From positions 1-64,000 of the forward strand of contig JAGYKR010000001.1 in the NCBI GenBank assembly GCA_018401375.1: 64,000 bases of DNA, read 5' to 3'. Positions 9,180 to 16,284 of this stretch are shown here, in pieces. Under the pieces are notes generated by a model. That model worked only from the letters and a program-made list of their open reading frames with translations. It was not told where the DNA came from and made no database searches. The stretch's first letter is position 1. The number at the start of each line of letters is the position of its first letter. This stretch comes from Ilumatobacteraceae bacterium (GTDB lineage Bacteria; Actinomycetota; Acidimicrobiia; Acidimicrobiales; Ilumatobacteraceae). The translations under genes and the position numbers were made by a program.

Positions 9180-9767
9180 TCAGGTGATCCGATGTTCCCG
9201 TCGCTGCAACAAGCGTTGAACATTGCTTGCGTGACGGATAAAAATCAGGGCACAGATACCGATCGTGGCCGCAAACTCCCATCCGGGGGCGCCGGTGATC
9301 GCAAGTCCCACCGGGGCGGCCGCCACCGCGAGGAGCGACCCGATGGCCGCTGTCCCGGTGAGCCGCGAAACCACCCACCAGATCCCAATCACCACCGGCA
9401 CCAATACGGGATGCAGAACCAACATCGTGCCTGCCGCTGTGGCTACACCTTTTCCTCCACGGAACCCCCGGGTGATCGGGTACACATGACCGAGGATCGC
9501 AGCGGCTCCACACAGGTACGCCCCTCCACGTCCGCCAACGGCATAGCCAGCCCCGGCACCCACCACACCTTTGGCGGCATCGAGTGCAAACACGAGGACA
9601 CCTTTGCGCCATCCGAGGGCCCGGGTCACATTGGCGGCACCTGGGTTACCCGAGCCGACTTCGGTGATGGTGATCCCCGATGCGCGAGCCACGATCTGCG
9701 CACTCGGAAAGGTGCCTGCCAGATAGGCGATGAGGTAGGCCGCAATCCACAGCGCTGTCTCGATCAT
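9180..9767 (-). CDS. plsY: Glycerol-3-phosphate acyltransferase PlsY-like
   Basis: A 195-aa integral membrane protein with the three PlsY active-site motifs: SGNPGAANVTR after the first helix, GHVYPITRGFRGGKGVAT in the middle, and RHASNVQRL at the C-terminus. PlsY transfers an acyl group from acyl-phosphate to glycerol-3-phosphate, the first step of phospholipid synthesis. It lies between mftC (10 nt upstream) and the FadH/OYE gene (54 nt downstream from stop to start), all on the minus strand. It is therefore probably co-transcribed with the mycofactocin genes, an unexpected partner. Whether it is the housekeeping PlsY or a paralogue cannot be judged from this window. Confidence 0.9.
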   Translation of the reverse strand: MIETALWIAAYLIAYLAGTFPSAQIVARASGITITEVGSGNPGAANVTRALGWRKGVLVFALDAAKGVVGAGAGYAVGGRGGAYLCGAAAILGHVYPITRGFRGGKGVATAAGTMLVLHPVLVPVVIGIWWVVSRLTGTAAIGSLLAVAAAPVGLAITGAPGWEFAATIGICALIFIRHASNVQRLLQRREHRIT

Positions 9768-9777
9768 GTTCGGTCAC

Positions 9778-10920
9778 TCATCGACTGGCCCGGGAGGGCA
9801 TTAGCGAGACCGATTGAGCGCCATTGGTCACCGGCCGCCGAGAGTGGTCCATCATCGGGACCGGAACCGCAGTGACTGCAGCGAGGGCGGCGGCACCTTC
9901 GCCACTGACGCACTCCGGGTCGGGCCCATCGAGGGGGAGGCCAGTGAAGAACTTGGCTGCCATGCACCCACCTTGGCAGGCATCGAAATGGCCACATGAG
10001 GCACAGGCTCCGGCCGATTGCGGCTCACGCAATTCGAGGAATAACGGGCTCTCGCGCCAGACCTTGGCGAATCCGCCATCCTCACGGACCGACCCAGCTT
10101 TGAATTCGTCATGAATCACGAACGGGCAGGCATACACATCGCCGATCGGATCGATGAGGCAGACCACGCGTCCGGCCCCACACATGTTGAGCCCGGGCAA
10201 CGGGTCACCGAGAGCGTTGAGATGGAAGAAGGAGTCCCCGGTGAGCACGTTGTCTCCATGAGCCATCAGCCAGTTATAGATCTGTCGCTGCTGAGCATTC
10301 GTCGGATGCAGATCATGCCAAGAATCAGCGCCGCGCCCCGACGGCCGAAGCCGGGTCACACGCAACTGAGCCCCATAGCTATCGGCAAGAGCTTTAAACT
10401 GGTCCAGCTGATCCACGTTGTGGCGGGTCACCACTACCGAGATCTTGAATGGCCCAAAATCGGCTGCCGCCAGATTGTCCATGGCCCGGATCGCCTTCGC
10501 ATAGGAGCCCGCACCGCGCACTGCATCATTGGTGGCTGCATCGATGCCGTCGAGACTGATCTGAATATCGAGGTAATCCATGGCGGCCAACTGCTTGGCC
10601 CTTGGGGCGTCAATGAACGCGCCGTTAGTGGAAAATTTCACTCCGATCCCCTGAGAGATGGAGTACTCGAGAATCTCAAAGAAGTCCCGGCGGATTGTTG
10701 GTTCCCCTCCGCCGATGTTGATGTAGAACACCTGCAGATCGCGAAGTTGGTCCAGCACTGACTTTGCTTCCGCGGTGGTCAGTTCACGTGGATCGCGCTT
10801 TCCTGATGAGGACAGACAGTGCACACAGTCAAGGTTGCAGGCGTAGGTCAATTCCCAGGTCAAACAGATCGGGGCGTCGAGGCCCTGTTTCATTTGAGCA
10901 ACGAGAGAACTAGTGCTCAT
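9778..10920 (-). CDS. mftC: Mycofactocin maturase, radical SAM/SPASM protein MftC
   Basis: A 380-aa radical SAM enzyme with the cluster motif CNLDCVHC (Cys 28, 32, 35), GGGEP for SAM binding, and a C-terminal SPASM domain rich in Cys (MCGAG...YACPF...CASCGHFDACQGGC) for auxiliary Fe-S clusters. MftC decarboxylates the C-terminal Tyr of the MftA peptide and then cross-links the last Val and Tyr. It acts with the MftB chaperone, encoded just upstream with an 11-nt overlap. ATG 10920 has GGAG 8 nt upstream and starts at MSTSSLVAQM. The identity rests on adjacency to a clear mftA and mftB. Confidence 0.96.
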   Translation of the reverse strand: MSTSSLVAQMKQGLDAPICLTWELTYACNLDCVHCLSSSGKRDPRELTTAEAKSVLDQLRDLQVFYINIGGGEPTIRRDFFEILEYSISQGIGVKFSTNGAFIDAPRAKQLAAMDYLDIQISLDGIDAATNDAVRGAGSYAKAIRAMDNLAAADFGPFKISVVVTRHNVDQLDQFKALADSYGAQLRVTRLRPSGRGADSWHDLHPTNAQQRQIYNWLMAHGDNVLTGDSFFHLNALGDPLPGLNMCGAGRVVCLIDPIGDVYACPFVIHDEFKAGSVREDGGFAKVWRESPLFLELREPQSAGACASCGHFDACQGGCMAAKFFTGLPLDGPDPECVSGEGAAALAAVTAVPVPMMDHSRRPVTNGAQSVSLMPSRASR

Positions 10921-11236
10921 GGAGCATCTCCGATCCGAGAAGTGAGGCGATCGCAGTCTGAAATGACGGCCAGCGTCGAGGGCTGATCCCACATTGAGTC
11001 AAGACTTCGGCAAGGGTGAGCGGGGGGTGGAGAGCAGACACGACCGTAACCACATCAGGATGTTTTAAAAACACCAAGCGGCGGTTATCAAAGTGGTAGG
11101 CGAGGGCCCCGAATGGCTCGGGACGCAGTGCCACCTGAGGATGCAGGCTCAGGACCTTCGTGAGGAGGGAATCGTTGGCGGTGGATATGTCTTCGCTGGC
11201 GAGCATCTCCGCGATCGGGCTCAGTAGACGCCGCAC
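10910..11236 (-). CDS. mftB: Mycofactocin precursor peptide-binding chaperone MftB
   Basis: A 108-aa protein of the RiPP recognition element type (PqqD-like winged helix). The segment LALRPEPFGALAYHFDNRRL-like central region and FLKHP match MftB proteins, which bind the MftA leader and present it to MftC. The start is GTG 11236, which overlaps the 3' end of mftA by 16 nt. Its stop overlaps the start of mftC, so the three products are translationally coupled. No catalytic residues are expected. Confidence 0.94.
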   Translation of the reverse strand: MRRLLSPIAEMLASEDISTANDSLLTKVLSLHPQVALRPEPFGALAYHFDNRRLVFLKHPDVVTVVSALHPPLTLAEVLTQCGISPRRWPSFQTAIASLLGSEMLHEH

Positions 11237-11337
11237 ATGCCGTCAATGGAAATCTCCTCCACCAGGAGTTCCTCGACGAGCAGCTCGCCGTCTTGATCTA
11301 CGTCAACATCTGCATCTACATCAACATGTGCATCCAT
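11221..11337 (-). CDS. mftA: Mycofactocin precursor peptide MftA
   Basis: A 38-aa peptide ending in the invariant IDGMCGVY core, preceded by ELLVEEIS, the leader segment recognised by MftB. The Val-Tyr at the end becomes the mycofactocin redox moiety after MftC decarboxylation and cross-linking and later proteolysis. The first 16 residues are an unusual alternating run, MDAHVDVDADVDVD. ATG 11337 and TGA at 11221-11223 bound the gene, and it overlaps mftB by 16 nt. It is the promoter-proximal gene of a minus-strand unit diverging from the MFS gene at 11400. Confidence 0.97.
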   Translation of the reverse strand: MDAHVDVDADVDVDQDGELLVEELLVEEISIDGMCGVY

Positions 11338-11399
11338 GGCCTTTATGGTAGTGGAGATGTCACGTGGTGGACATGGCTGATAGGGCCTAGGGTCGTACC
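11338..11399. promoter_or_regulatory. Divergent promoter region between mftA and the MFS transporter gene
   Basis: 62 nt separate the start of mftA (minus) from the putative GTG of the MFS gene (plus), so promoters for both must lie here or inside the MFS 5' end. No clear -35/-10 pair was recognised by eye. No MftR-type regulator is encoded next to it. Confidence 0.4.
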
Positions 11400-12689
11400 G
11401 TGCGCCGGAGGATAAAGGATTCGCAGAACCCGACCTGGGCGGCGATGTCGATTCCGGCCTATCGATTGCTGTTTTATTCAGCGGCGATTGTCATCTTTGG
11501 GGTGATGGGTCAAGCGGTGGCTCGCGGATGGTTGGCCCGGGATCTGACTGGCAATAATGCTGGCCTCGGTGGGGTGATGCTGGTTTTTGGGGCCTCGATG
11601 CTGATCACCACCCCACTCGGTGGAGTAGCCGCCGATCGATACGACAAACGCAGGATCCTGATCCTTGCGGTGTTGACCTTGACCGTGTCCTCGCTCGGCG
11701 TTGGTTTGGCGGTGGTGACGGGGGCGATCAGTTACTGGATGCTGCTCGTGGCCGGTGGTCTGCAGGCCGGAGCGTTCGCCTTCTATCTGCCAGCCCGGAT
11801 CGCCCTTCTCACCGAAGTGGTGCCGGGGATGATGATCCAAAATGCGATCGTGATTTCGGCCATGGCCCAAGAGGCGATGCGGGTGTTCGCCCCGGCCCTC
11901 GCCGGAGTGATGATCGGTGTGGCTTGGTTTGGTGTGGGCGGAGTGTTCCTTGCGGCGGGGGTGACCGGGTCGATCGCAATGGTCATGGTGATGGCACTCC
12001 CACCGAGCATTGTTCGTGAGGCCTCGGGCCGGTCCCCAATGGCCGAACTCGTTGATGCTGTTACCTACATGCGGTCCAACGCGGCGGTGGGCCGGATTGC
12101 ATTGTTAACCGTGGTGGTGGTGATGGTCGGCTTTCCGTATCTGACTTTCCTCCCGACGCTGGCTGATGAGCGTTACGGGGTGGGCGCAACAGGATTTGGC
12201 CTGATGTCGGCGGTAGCCGGTCTCGGTGCTGTGATTGCCGGGATGCTCGACGCCTCTTTGAACTCAGGGACCAGACCTTGGCGAATGATCATCTTTTCTG
12301 GTGCCGGATTTGGAGCAGCACTGATCCTGCTCGGGGTGGTCAACTCCTATCTAGTGGGCCTGGCCTGCTTGATGGTGGTGGGTGCGACCGCTCTGATCTT
12401 CCAGACCTCAAGCCAAGCACTGATGCTGCGACTGTCCCCGCTCGAATATCACGGCCGCCTGCAATCCATGGTCATCCTTGGCTTCAGCGGGTTCGGTCTT
12501 GCAGCGTTGCCACTCGGCCTGCTCGCCGACGCAGTCAGCCTCGACCTGGTGCTGGTGGGAATGGGCGTGATCGTGATCGGCTGTGCTGCGCTGTTCACCA
12601 TTTTCCATCTCGGCAGGTTCAGCTTTCGTCAGTCCTCGGACGCCGCAGTGACCGGTGAGGGCGCGTTCAGCGCATCTTCTGGGGGGTGA
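11400..12689 (+). CDS. MFS transporter
   Basis: About 429 aa with roughly 12 hydrophobic helices and the major-facilitator loop motif GGVAADRYDKRR between helices 2 and 3. It most resembles the DUF894/MFS_3 drug- or siderophore-exporter-like group. The start is uncertain: GTG 11400, or ATG 11445 at MSIPAYRLLF, which begins right before the first helix. It diverges from the mycofactocin genes, so a role in exporting a mycofactocin-related or other metabolite is conceivable, but no substrate can be read from the sequence. The last 23 nt overlap the convergent gene. Confidence 0.85.
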   Translation: MRRRIKDSQNPTWAAMSIPAYRLLFYSAAIVIFGVMGQAVARGWLARDLTGNNAGLGGVMLVFGASMLITTPLGGVAADRYDKRRILILAVLTLTVSSLGVGLAVVTGAISYWMLLVAGGLQAGAFAFYLPARIALLTEVVPGMMIQNAIVISAMAQEAMRVFAPALAGVMIGVAWFGVGGVFLAAGVTGSIAMVMVMALPPSIVREASGRSPMAELVDAVTYMRSNAAVGRIALLTVVVVMVGFPYLTFLPTLADERYGVGATGFGLMSAVAGLGAVIAGMLDASLNSGTRPWRMIIFSGAGFGAALILLGVVNSYLVGLACLMVVGATALIFQTSSQALMLRLSPLEYHGRLQSMVILGFSGFGLAALPLGLLADAVSLDLVLVGMGVIVIGCAALFTIFHLGRFSFRQSSDAAVTGEGAFSASSGG

Positions 12690-13179
12690 CGGTGCGCTGG
12701 GCTACCTCGATCAGCACCCCTGAACGCACCTCAAAAGAGACCACATGATCCACCGAATGGCCGCCTGAGCGAGCCTTACCGGTGACTACATCGAGTTCGG
12801 TGCCGTCTACTACCGGGATCAGCGCAATCGCCCGAAAGCCCTCCTCCACGCCCGGGGAGGAGCGTTTGTCCTCTCGGATCAAGAGGCCCGAATCCCATAC
12901 CCACACATCGTCCACACTGATGAAACGACAGCGGTGGCTGCTGCGGGATTTAGAGACGAGACCGCCCGGGCACACGATGACGTCGCCCTCAATCCACGGC
13001 AACATGCCGAGACCATCTCGACCAAAGCCGTTCTCAAAGGCTTGGGCGATGACCGCATCGTGATCGCCCGAGGCGACCGCTCGCTCAATCTGCACCTGCC
13101 GGACCGCCTCAGCAAGGTTATGAAGATCGTCACCTGACATCTGGCGCAGGCTCTCAATCAGTACCGCCGGATCTTCCAC
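12667..13179 (-). CDS. Hypothetical protein
   Basis: A 170-aa predicted soluble protein of unknown family. The N-terminal ~50 residues look helical. The rest contains strand-rich segments (IEGDVIVCPGGLVSK, CRFISVDDVWVWDSGLLI, FRAIALIPVVDGTELDVVTGKARSGGHSVDHVVSFEVRSG), suggesting a compact beta domain. The start GTG 13179 is not secure; ATG 13137 (MSGDDLHNL) is an alternative. It overlaps the MFS gene tail by 23 nt on the opposite strand and diverges from the alcohol dehydrogenase gene. Codon use looks like its neighbours, supporting a real gene. Confidence 0.6.
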   Translation of the reverse strand: MEDPAVLIESLRQMSGDDLHNLAEAVRQVQIERAVASGDHDAVIAQAFENGFGRDGLGMLPWIEGDVIVCPGGLVSKSRSSHRCRFISVDDVWVWDSGLLIREDKRSSPGVEEGFRAIALIPVVDGTELDVVTGKARSGGHSVDHVVSFEVRSGVLIEVAQRTVTPQKMR

Positions 13180-13264
13180 CCCGTCAGTGTGCTGGCTAGA
13201 GTGACATTCACCACACCTGTCGGGCGATCCGGTGGGTGATCATCACGACCCGGGGGTTCAGATC

Positions 13265-14377
13265 ATGAAGACCAAAGCCGCAGTTCTGTGGGAAATCGGT
13301 CAGCCGTGGAATGTGGAGGAGATTGAACTCGATCCCCCCGGTCCGGGCGAAGTTCTAGTGAAACTGGCGGCCTCGGGCATGTGCCACTCCGATGAGCACC
13401 TCGTCACGGGTGATCTGCCCTTCGAACTCCCCATCATCGGAGGCCACGAGGGCGCCGGCGTGGTCCAAGAGGTCGGCCCCGGCGTGAGCTGGCTGGCCCC
13501 CGGTGACCATGTGGTGTTCGGTTTTATTCCGTCTTGTGGTCGCTGCGCTTCGTGCAGCACCGGTCACCAAAACCTGTGCGACCTCGGCGCGCTGATGGGT
13601 CTCGGTAAGCAGATCACCGATGGCACCTCACGGCATCACGCCCAGGGCAAGGACCTCGGTTTGATGTGTTTGCTCGGGACGTTCGCCCATCACACCGTGG
13701 TCAATGAGGCCTCCTGTATCAAGATCGAAAAAGACGTGCCGCTGGATCGGGCCTGTCTGCTCGGTTGTGGCGTAGTCACCGGCTGGGGTTCGAGCGTCTA
13801 TGCCGCTGAGGTCAGCCCCGGAGATGTGGTGGCTGTGGTGGGCGTCGGTGGTATCGGCGCCAATGCGATCCAAGGCGCTCGCCTGGCTGGCGCAAAGCAG
13901 ATCTGGGCCATTGACCCAGTGGAGTTCAAGCGGGAAAAGGCCATGGAGTTTGGCGCCACCCATACCGCAGCCTCAATGGCCGAGGCGCTGCCGCTGATCC
14001 AGGAGGCCTCATGGGGCACGATGGCCAATAAGGTCATCATGACCATGGGCGTGGGTGATGGCGGTCTGCTCGCCGAAGGTCTCGCCCTCACCGCCAAGCG
14101 TGGCCGTTTGGTGGTCACAAACATCCACCCGGCGATGGAAATGTCGGCCAATGTGTCGCTGCTGGACCTGACCCTCATGGAAAAGCAGGTCGTGGGTTCG
14201 TTGTTCGGTTCGGGTAACCCCCGGGCGGACATCCCGAAGTTGCTCGGTCTGTACCGCGAAGGCCAATTGGATCTTGATGGTTTGGTCACCCGGACCTACC
14301 CGCTGGAGGGTGTCAACGAGGGCTACGAGGCCATGCGCGAGGGAACCAACATCCGCGGCGTGCTCGTATACGACTGA
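13265..14377 (+). CDS. NDMA-dependent (mycofactocin-linked) zinc alcohol dehydrogenase
   Basis: A 370-aa MDR-family zinc alcohol dehydrogenase. The catalytic zinc ligands are in GMCHSDEH (Cys40) and GGHEGAG, the structural zinc site is CGRCASCSTGHQNLC, and the Rossmann motif is VVGVGGIGANAIQGARLAGA. The overall sequence resembles the actinobacterial nicotinoprotein ADHs that hold NAD(H) tightly and need N,N-dimethyl-4-nitrosoaniline as artificial acceptor. Mycofactocin is the natural acceptor in such systems. Location 2 kb from mftABC supports this. ATG 13265 (MKTKAAVLW) is the conserved start. It is followed 8 nt later by the MoxR gene. Confidence 0.92.
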   Translation: MKTKAAVLWEIGQPWNVEEIELDPPGPGEVLVKLAASGMCHSDEHLVTGDLPFELPIIGGHEGAGVVQEVGPGVSWLAPGDHVVFGFIPSCGRCASCSTGHQNLCDLGALMGLGKQITDGTSRHHAQGKDLGLMCLLGTFAHHTVVNEASCIKIEKDVPLDRACLLGCGVVTGWGSSVYAAEVSPGDVVAVVGVGGIGANAIQGARLAGAKQIWAIDPVEFKREKAMEFGATHTAASMAEALPLIQEASWGTMANKVIMTMGVGDGGLLAEGLALTAKRGRLVVTNIHPAMEMSANVSLLDLTLMEKQVVGSLFGSGNPRADIPKLLGLYREGQLDLDGLVTRTYPLEGVNEGYEAMREGTNIRGVLVYD

Positions 14378-14385
14378 TCCACCCG

Positions 14386-15324
14386 ATGACCAATCTTCTC
14401 GACCGGTTGCGGTCCCAACTCGTGGGCCGCAGCCGGGAGATCGAACTTGTCCTCGCGGCGCTCGCTGTGGACAGACACGTGCTCATCGAAGGCCCGCCCG
14501 GCACCGGGAAGTCCACGCTGCTGCGTGCCGTGGCACGAGAACTCGGCGTGGGATTTGAGTTTGTGGAAGGCAATGCCGAACTCACCCCGGCGCGCCTCGT
14601 CGGGCATTTTGATCCGGCCCGAGTACTCACCGACGGTTATGACCCCAACGTGTTCGTGGACGGTCCTTTGGTCAGCGCCTTACGTGAGGGCTCGCTGTTA
14701 TACATCGAGGAGATCAACCGGGTCCCCGAAGAGACGCTCAATGTGCTCGTCACGGTGATGAGCGAGCGCGAACTGCACGTGCCGCGTTACGGCCGGATCG
14801 CAGCCGCACCCGGATTCCGAATGGTGGCGGCGATGAATCCCTTCGACGCCGTAGGGACCGCTCGGATCTCGGGAGCGATCTATGACCGCGTCTGTCGACT
14901 CGCAGTCGGCTATCAGTCCGCCGCCGAGGAGCTCGCAATCGCAGCCCGTGAGGTGAAGGCGATCGACCCGATCTGGGCCGCCCGAGCCGTAGAACTCGTG
15001 CGACGGACCCGTTCCCACCCCGATATCCGCGTGGGCTCCTCCGTGCGCGGGGTGATCGATCTGTGCGCCGTGGCCCGTTCTTTAGGTGATCTGCGCGCCG
15101 AACCCGCCGATCATGCCGATGTCTCCCTCGATGCGGCCTTGCTTTCACTGTCGGGACGGATCAGGGTGCGTGACGGATGCTCCCGCACCGCTGAAGAGAT
15201 CATCACTGAACTCTGGCAGCAGGTGTTTGGGCTGCCCGATGGCGGCCCGGAGAACGGCGAGAACGGCGAGAGCGGTGACGGGGGAAAAGCGGGGGCCCCG
15301 GCCGGGGCGAGGACGCCGATCTAG
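14386..15324 (+). CDS. MoxR-type AAA+ ATPase (zero-frame product)
   Basis: A 312-aa AAA+ ATPase with Walker A GPPGTGKS, Walker B-like LLYIEEINR, sensor 1 AAMNPFDAVG and a helical lid, of the MoxR/CobS/ChlI-related class. These ATPases act with VWA-domain partners to remodel proteins or insert metals. The C-terminal 30 residues are low-complexity linker (ENGENGESGDGG) and look unfinished for this family. A -1 slippery site at 15282-15288, 36 nt before the TAG, would instead carry the ribosome into the VWA frame and yield a ~624-aa AAA-VWA fusion. It lies 8 nt after the alcohol dehydrogenase gene. Confidence 0.9.
   Translation: MTNLLDRLRSQLVGRSREIELVLAALAVDRHVLIEGPPGTGKSTLLRAVARELGVGFEFVEGNAELTPARLVGHFDPARVLTDGYDPNVFVDGPLVSALREGSLLYIEEINRVPEETLNVLVTVMSERELHVPRYGRIAAAPGFRMVAAMNPFDAVGTARISGAIYDRVCRLAVGYQSAAEELAIAAREVKAIDPIWAARAVELVRRTRSHPDIRVGSSVRGVIDLCAVARSLGDLRAEPADHADVSLDAALLSLSGRIRVRDGCSRTAEEIITELWQQVFGLPDGGPENGENGESGDGGKAGAPAGARTPI
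15250..15276 (+). repeat. 9-nt tandem repeat before the frameshift site
   Basis: Three copies of gagaacggc or a near variant, in phase with the MoxR frame, encode Glu-Asn-Gly, Glu-Asn-Gly, Glu-Ser-Gly. The array ends 6 nt before the slippery heptamer. Confidence 0.8.
15282..15308 (+). promoter_or_regulatory. Candidate programmed -1 ribosomal frameshift signal
   Basis: The heptamer G GGA AAA (15282-15288, zero-frame codons GGA and AAA) allows slippage to GGG AAA with full A-site re-pairing. After a 6-nt spacer, GCCCC (15295-15299), loop GGCC and GGGGC (15304-15308) form an all-GC hairpin. Slippage moves reading from the MoxR frame into the open VWA frame. That frame has no ATG, GTG, TTG or CTG from its upstream stop at 15276 to the ATG at 15480. 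Confidence 0.65.
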
Positions 15325-16259
15325 CACCGGCTCCCACGAAGGAAGGCGATGAGGCCGATGAGGCCATCTCCAAGGCTCGGCGTTCGAGCACCTCGCGTCG
15401 CGAACTTGCGCTCGATCCACGGTTTGAACAGATCTCACCCGATGTCGGCCAACTCGATGAGGAAGCATTCGCTGAAGCGATGGCCGAGGACCCCGACGAG
15501 ATGTTGGCGCTCCTCGCCGATCTGACCGGGGCAACTGATCGATCGCTGCGAGAACTCGCACGTCGGTTAGCAGGACGCCTGTATTTGGATCTGGCTCGCA
15601 CTGGCCCGATCCGACCCCGGGGAGTGGGCCGCCTGATCGAGCAGCCCTTTCGGCCTGACGGCGGGGACCTTGATCTCGATGCGAGCCTCGAAGCCATCAT
15701 CGCTGCTCGTGGGGCCGGTGAGGCAGTGGATCCCGAACGACTGCGGATCAGGGCCTGGGCCACACCGGCTACGGCGCTGTGTTTGCTCGTGGACCGGAGT
15801 GGATCCATGGGCGGCGCCCCGCTCGCCACGGCTGCTGTGGCTGCCGCTGCGGTGGCCTGGCGAGTTCCACAGGACTATTCAGTGTTGTCATTTTCTAAGG
15901 AGGTGGTGGCCGTCAAGTCCCAGGACCGTCACCGCGAAGTAGCCGAGGTGGTGGATGGGGTGCTCGCCCTGAAAGGATTCGGCACCACCGATCTCGCTGG
16001 AGCCTTAATGGCCGCCCACGTGCAACTCCTTCGGTCACGGGCCACCCGCCGAATCACGGTACTGCTATCTGACTGTCGCGCTACCGAACCCGGTGACGCC
16101 GCCCGCGCCGCTCGGATGCTTGAAGAACTTGTGATCATTGCCCCCGAGGGAGATAGCGAGGACGCCGAGGATCTCGCAGATCAGGTAGGAGCTCGGGTCA
16201 CGACGGTGACGGGCCCCTCGGAGATCCCCGCTGCGTTGCTGCGAGTGCTCGGCAACTGA
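15288..16259 (+). CDS. VWA-domain portion of an AAA-VWA protein (reached by -1 frameshift)
   Basis: The frame contains a charged Pro/Glu linker and then a von Willebrand factor A domain. The domain has a complete MIDAS: DRSGSM (Asp-x-Ser-x-Ser), Thr in GTTDLAGAL and Asp in LLSDCRA. VWA proteins of this kind pair with MoxR/CobS/ChlI ATPases, and ChlD-type proteins carry both domains in one chain. The coding-like sequence begins at about 15288, but the first standard start codon is ATG 15480. That ATG has only an AGGA 16 nt upstream and would leave a 155-nt gap after the MoxR stop. Frameshift production is favoured. An indel in the sequence is the alternative. Confidence 0.75.
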   Translation, partial: SGGPGRGEDADLAPAPTKEGDEADEAISKARRSSTSRRELALDPRFEQISPDVGQLDEEAFAEAMAEDPDEMLALLADLTGATDRSLRELARRLAGRLYLDLARTGPIRPRGVGRLIEQPFRPDGGDLDLDASLEAIIAARGAGEAVDPERLRIRAWATPATALCLLVDRSGSMGGAPLATAAVAAAAVAWRVPQDYSVLSFSKEVVAVKSQDRHREVAEVVDGVLALKGFGTTDLAGALMAAHVQLLRSRATRRITVLLSDCRATEPGDAARAARMLEELVIIAPEGDSEDAEDLADQVGARVTTVTGPSEIPAALLRVLGN

Positions 16260-16284
16260 ATCGAGACCACCCAATCGGCAACGA

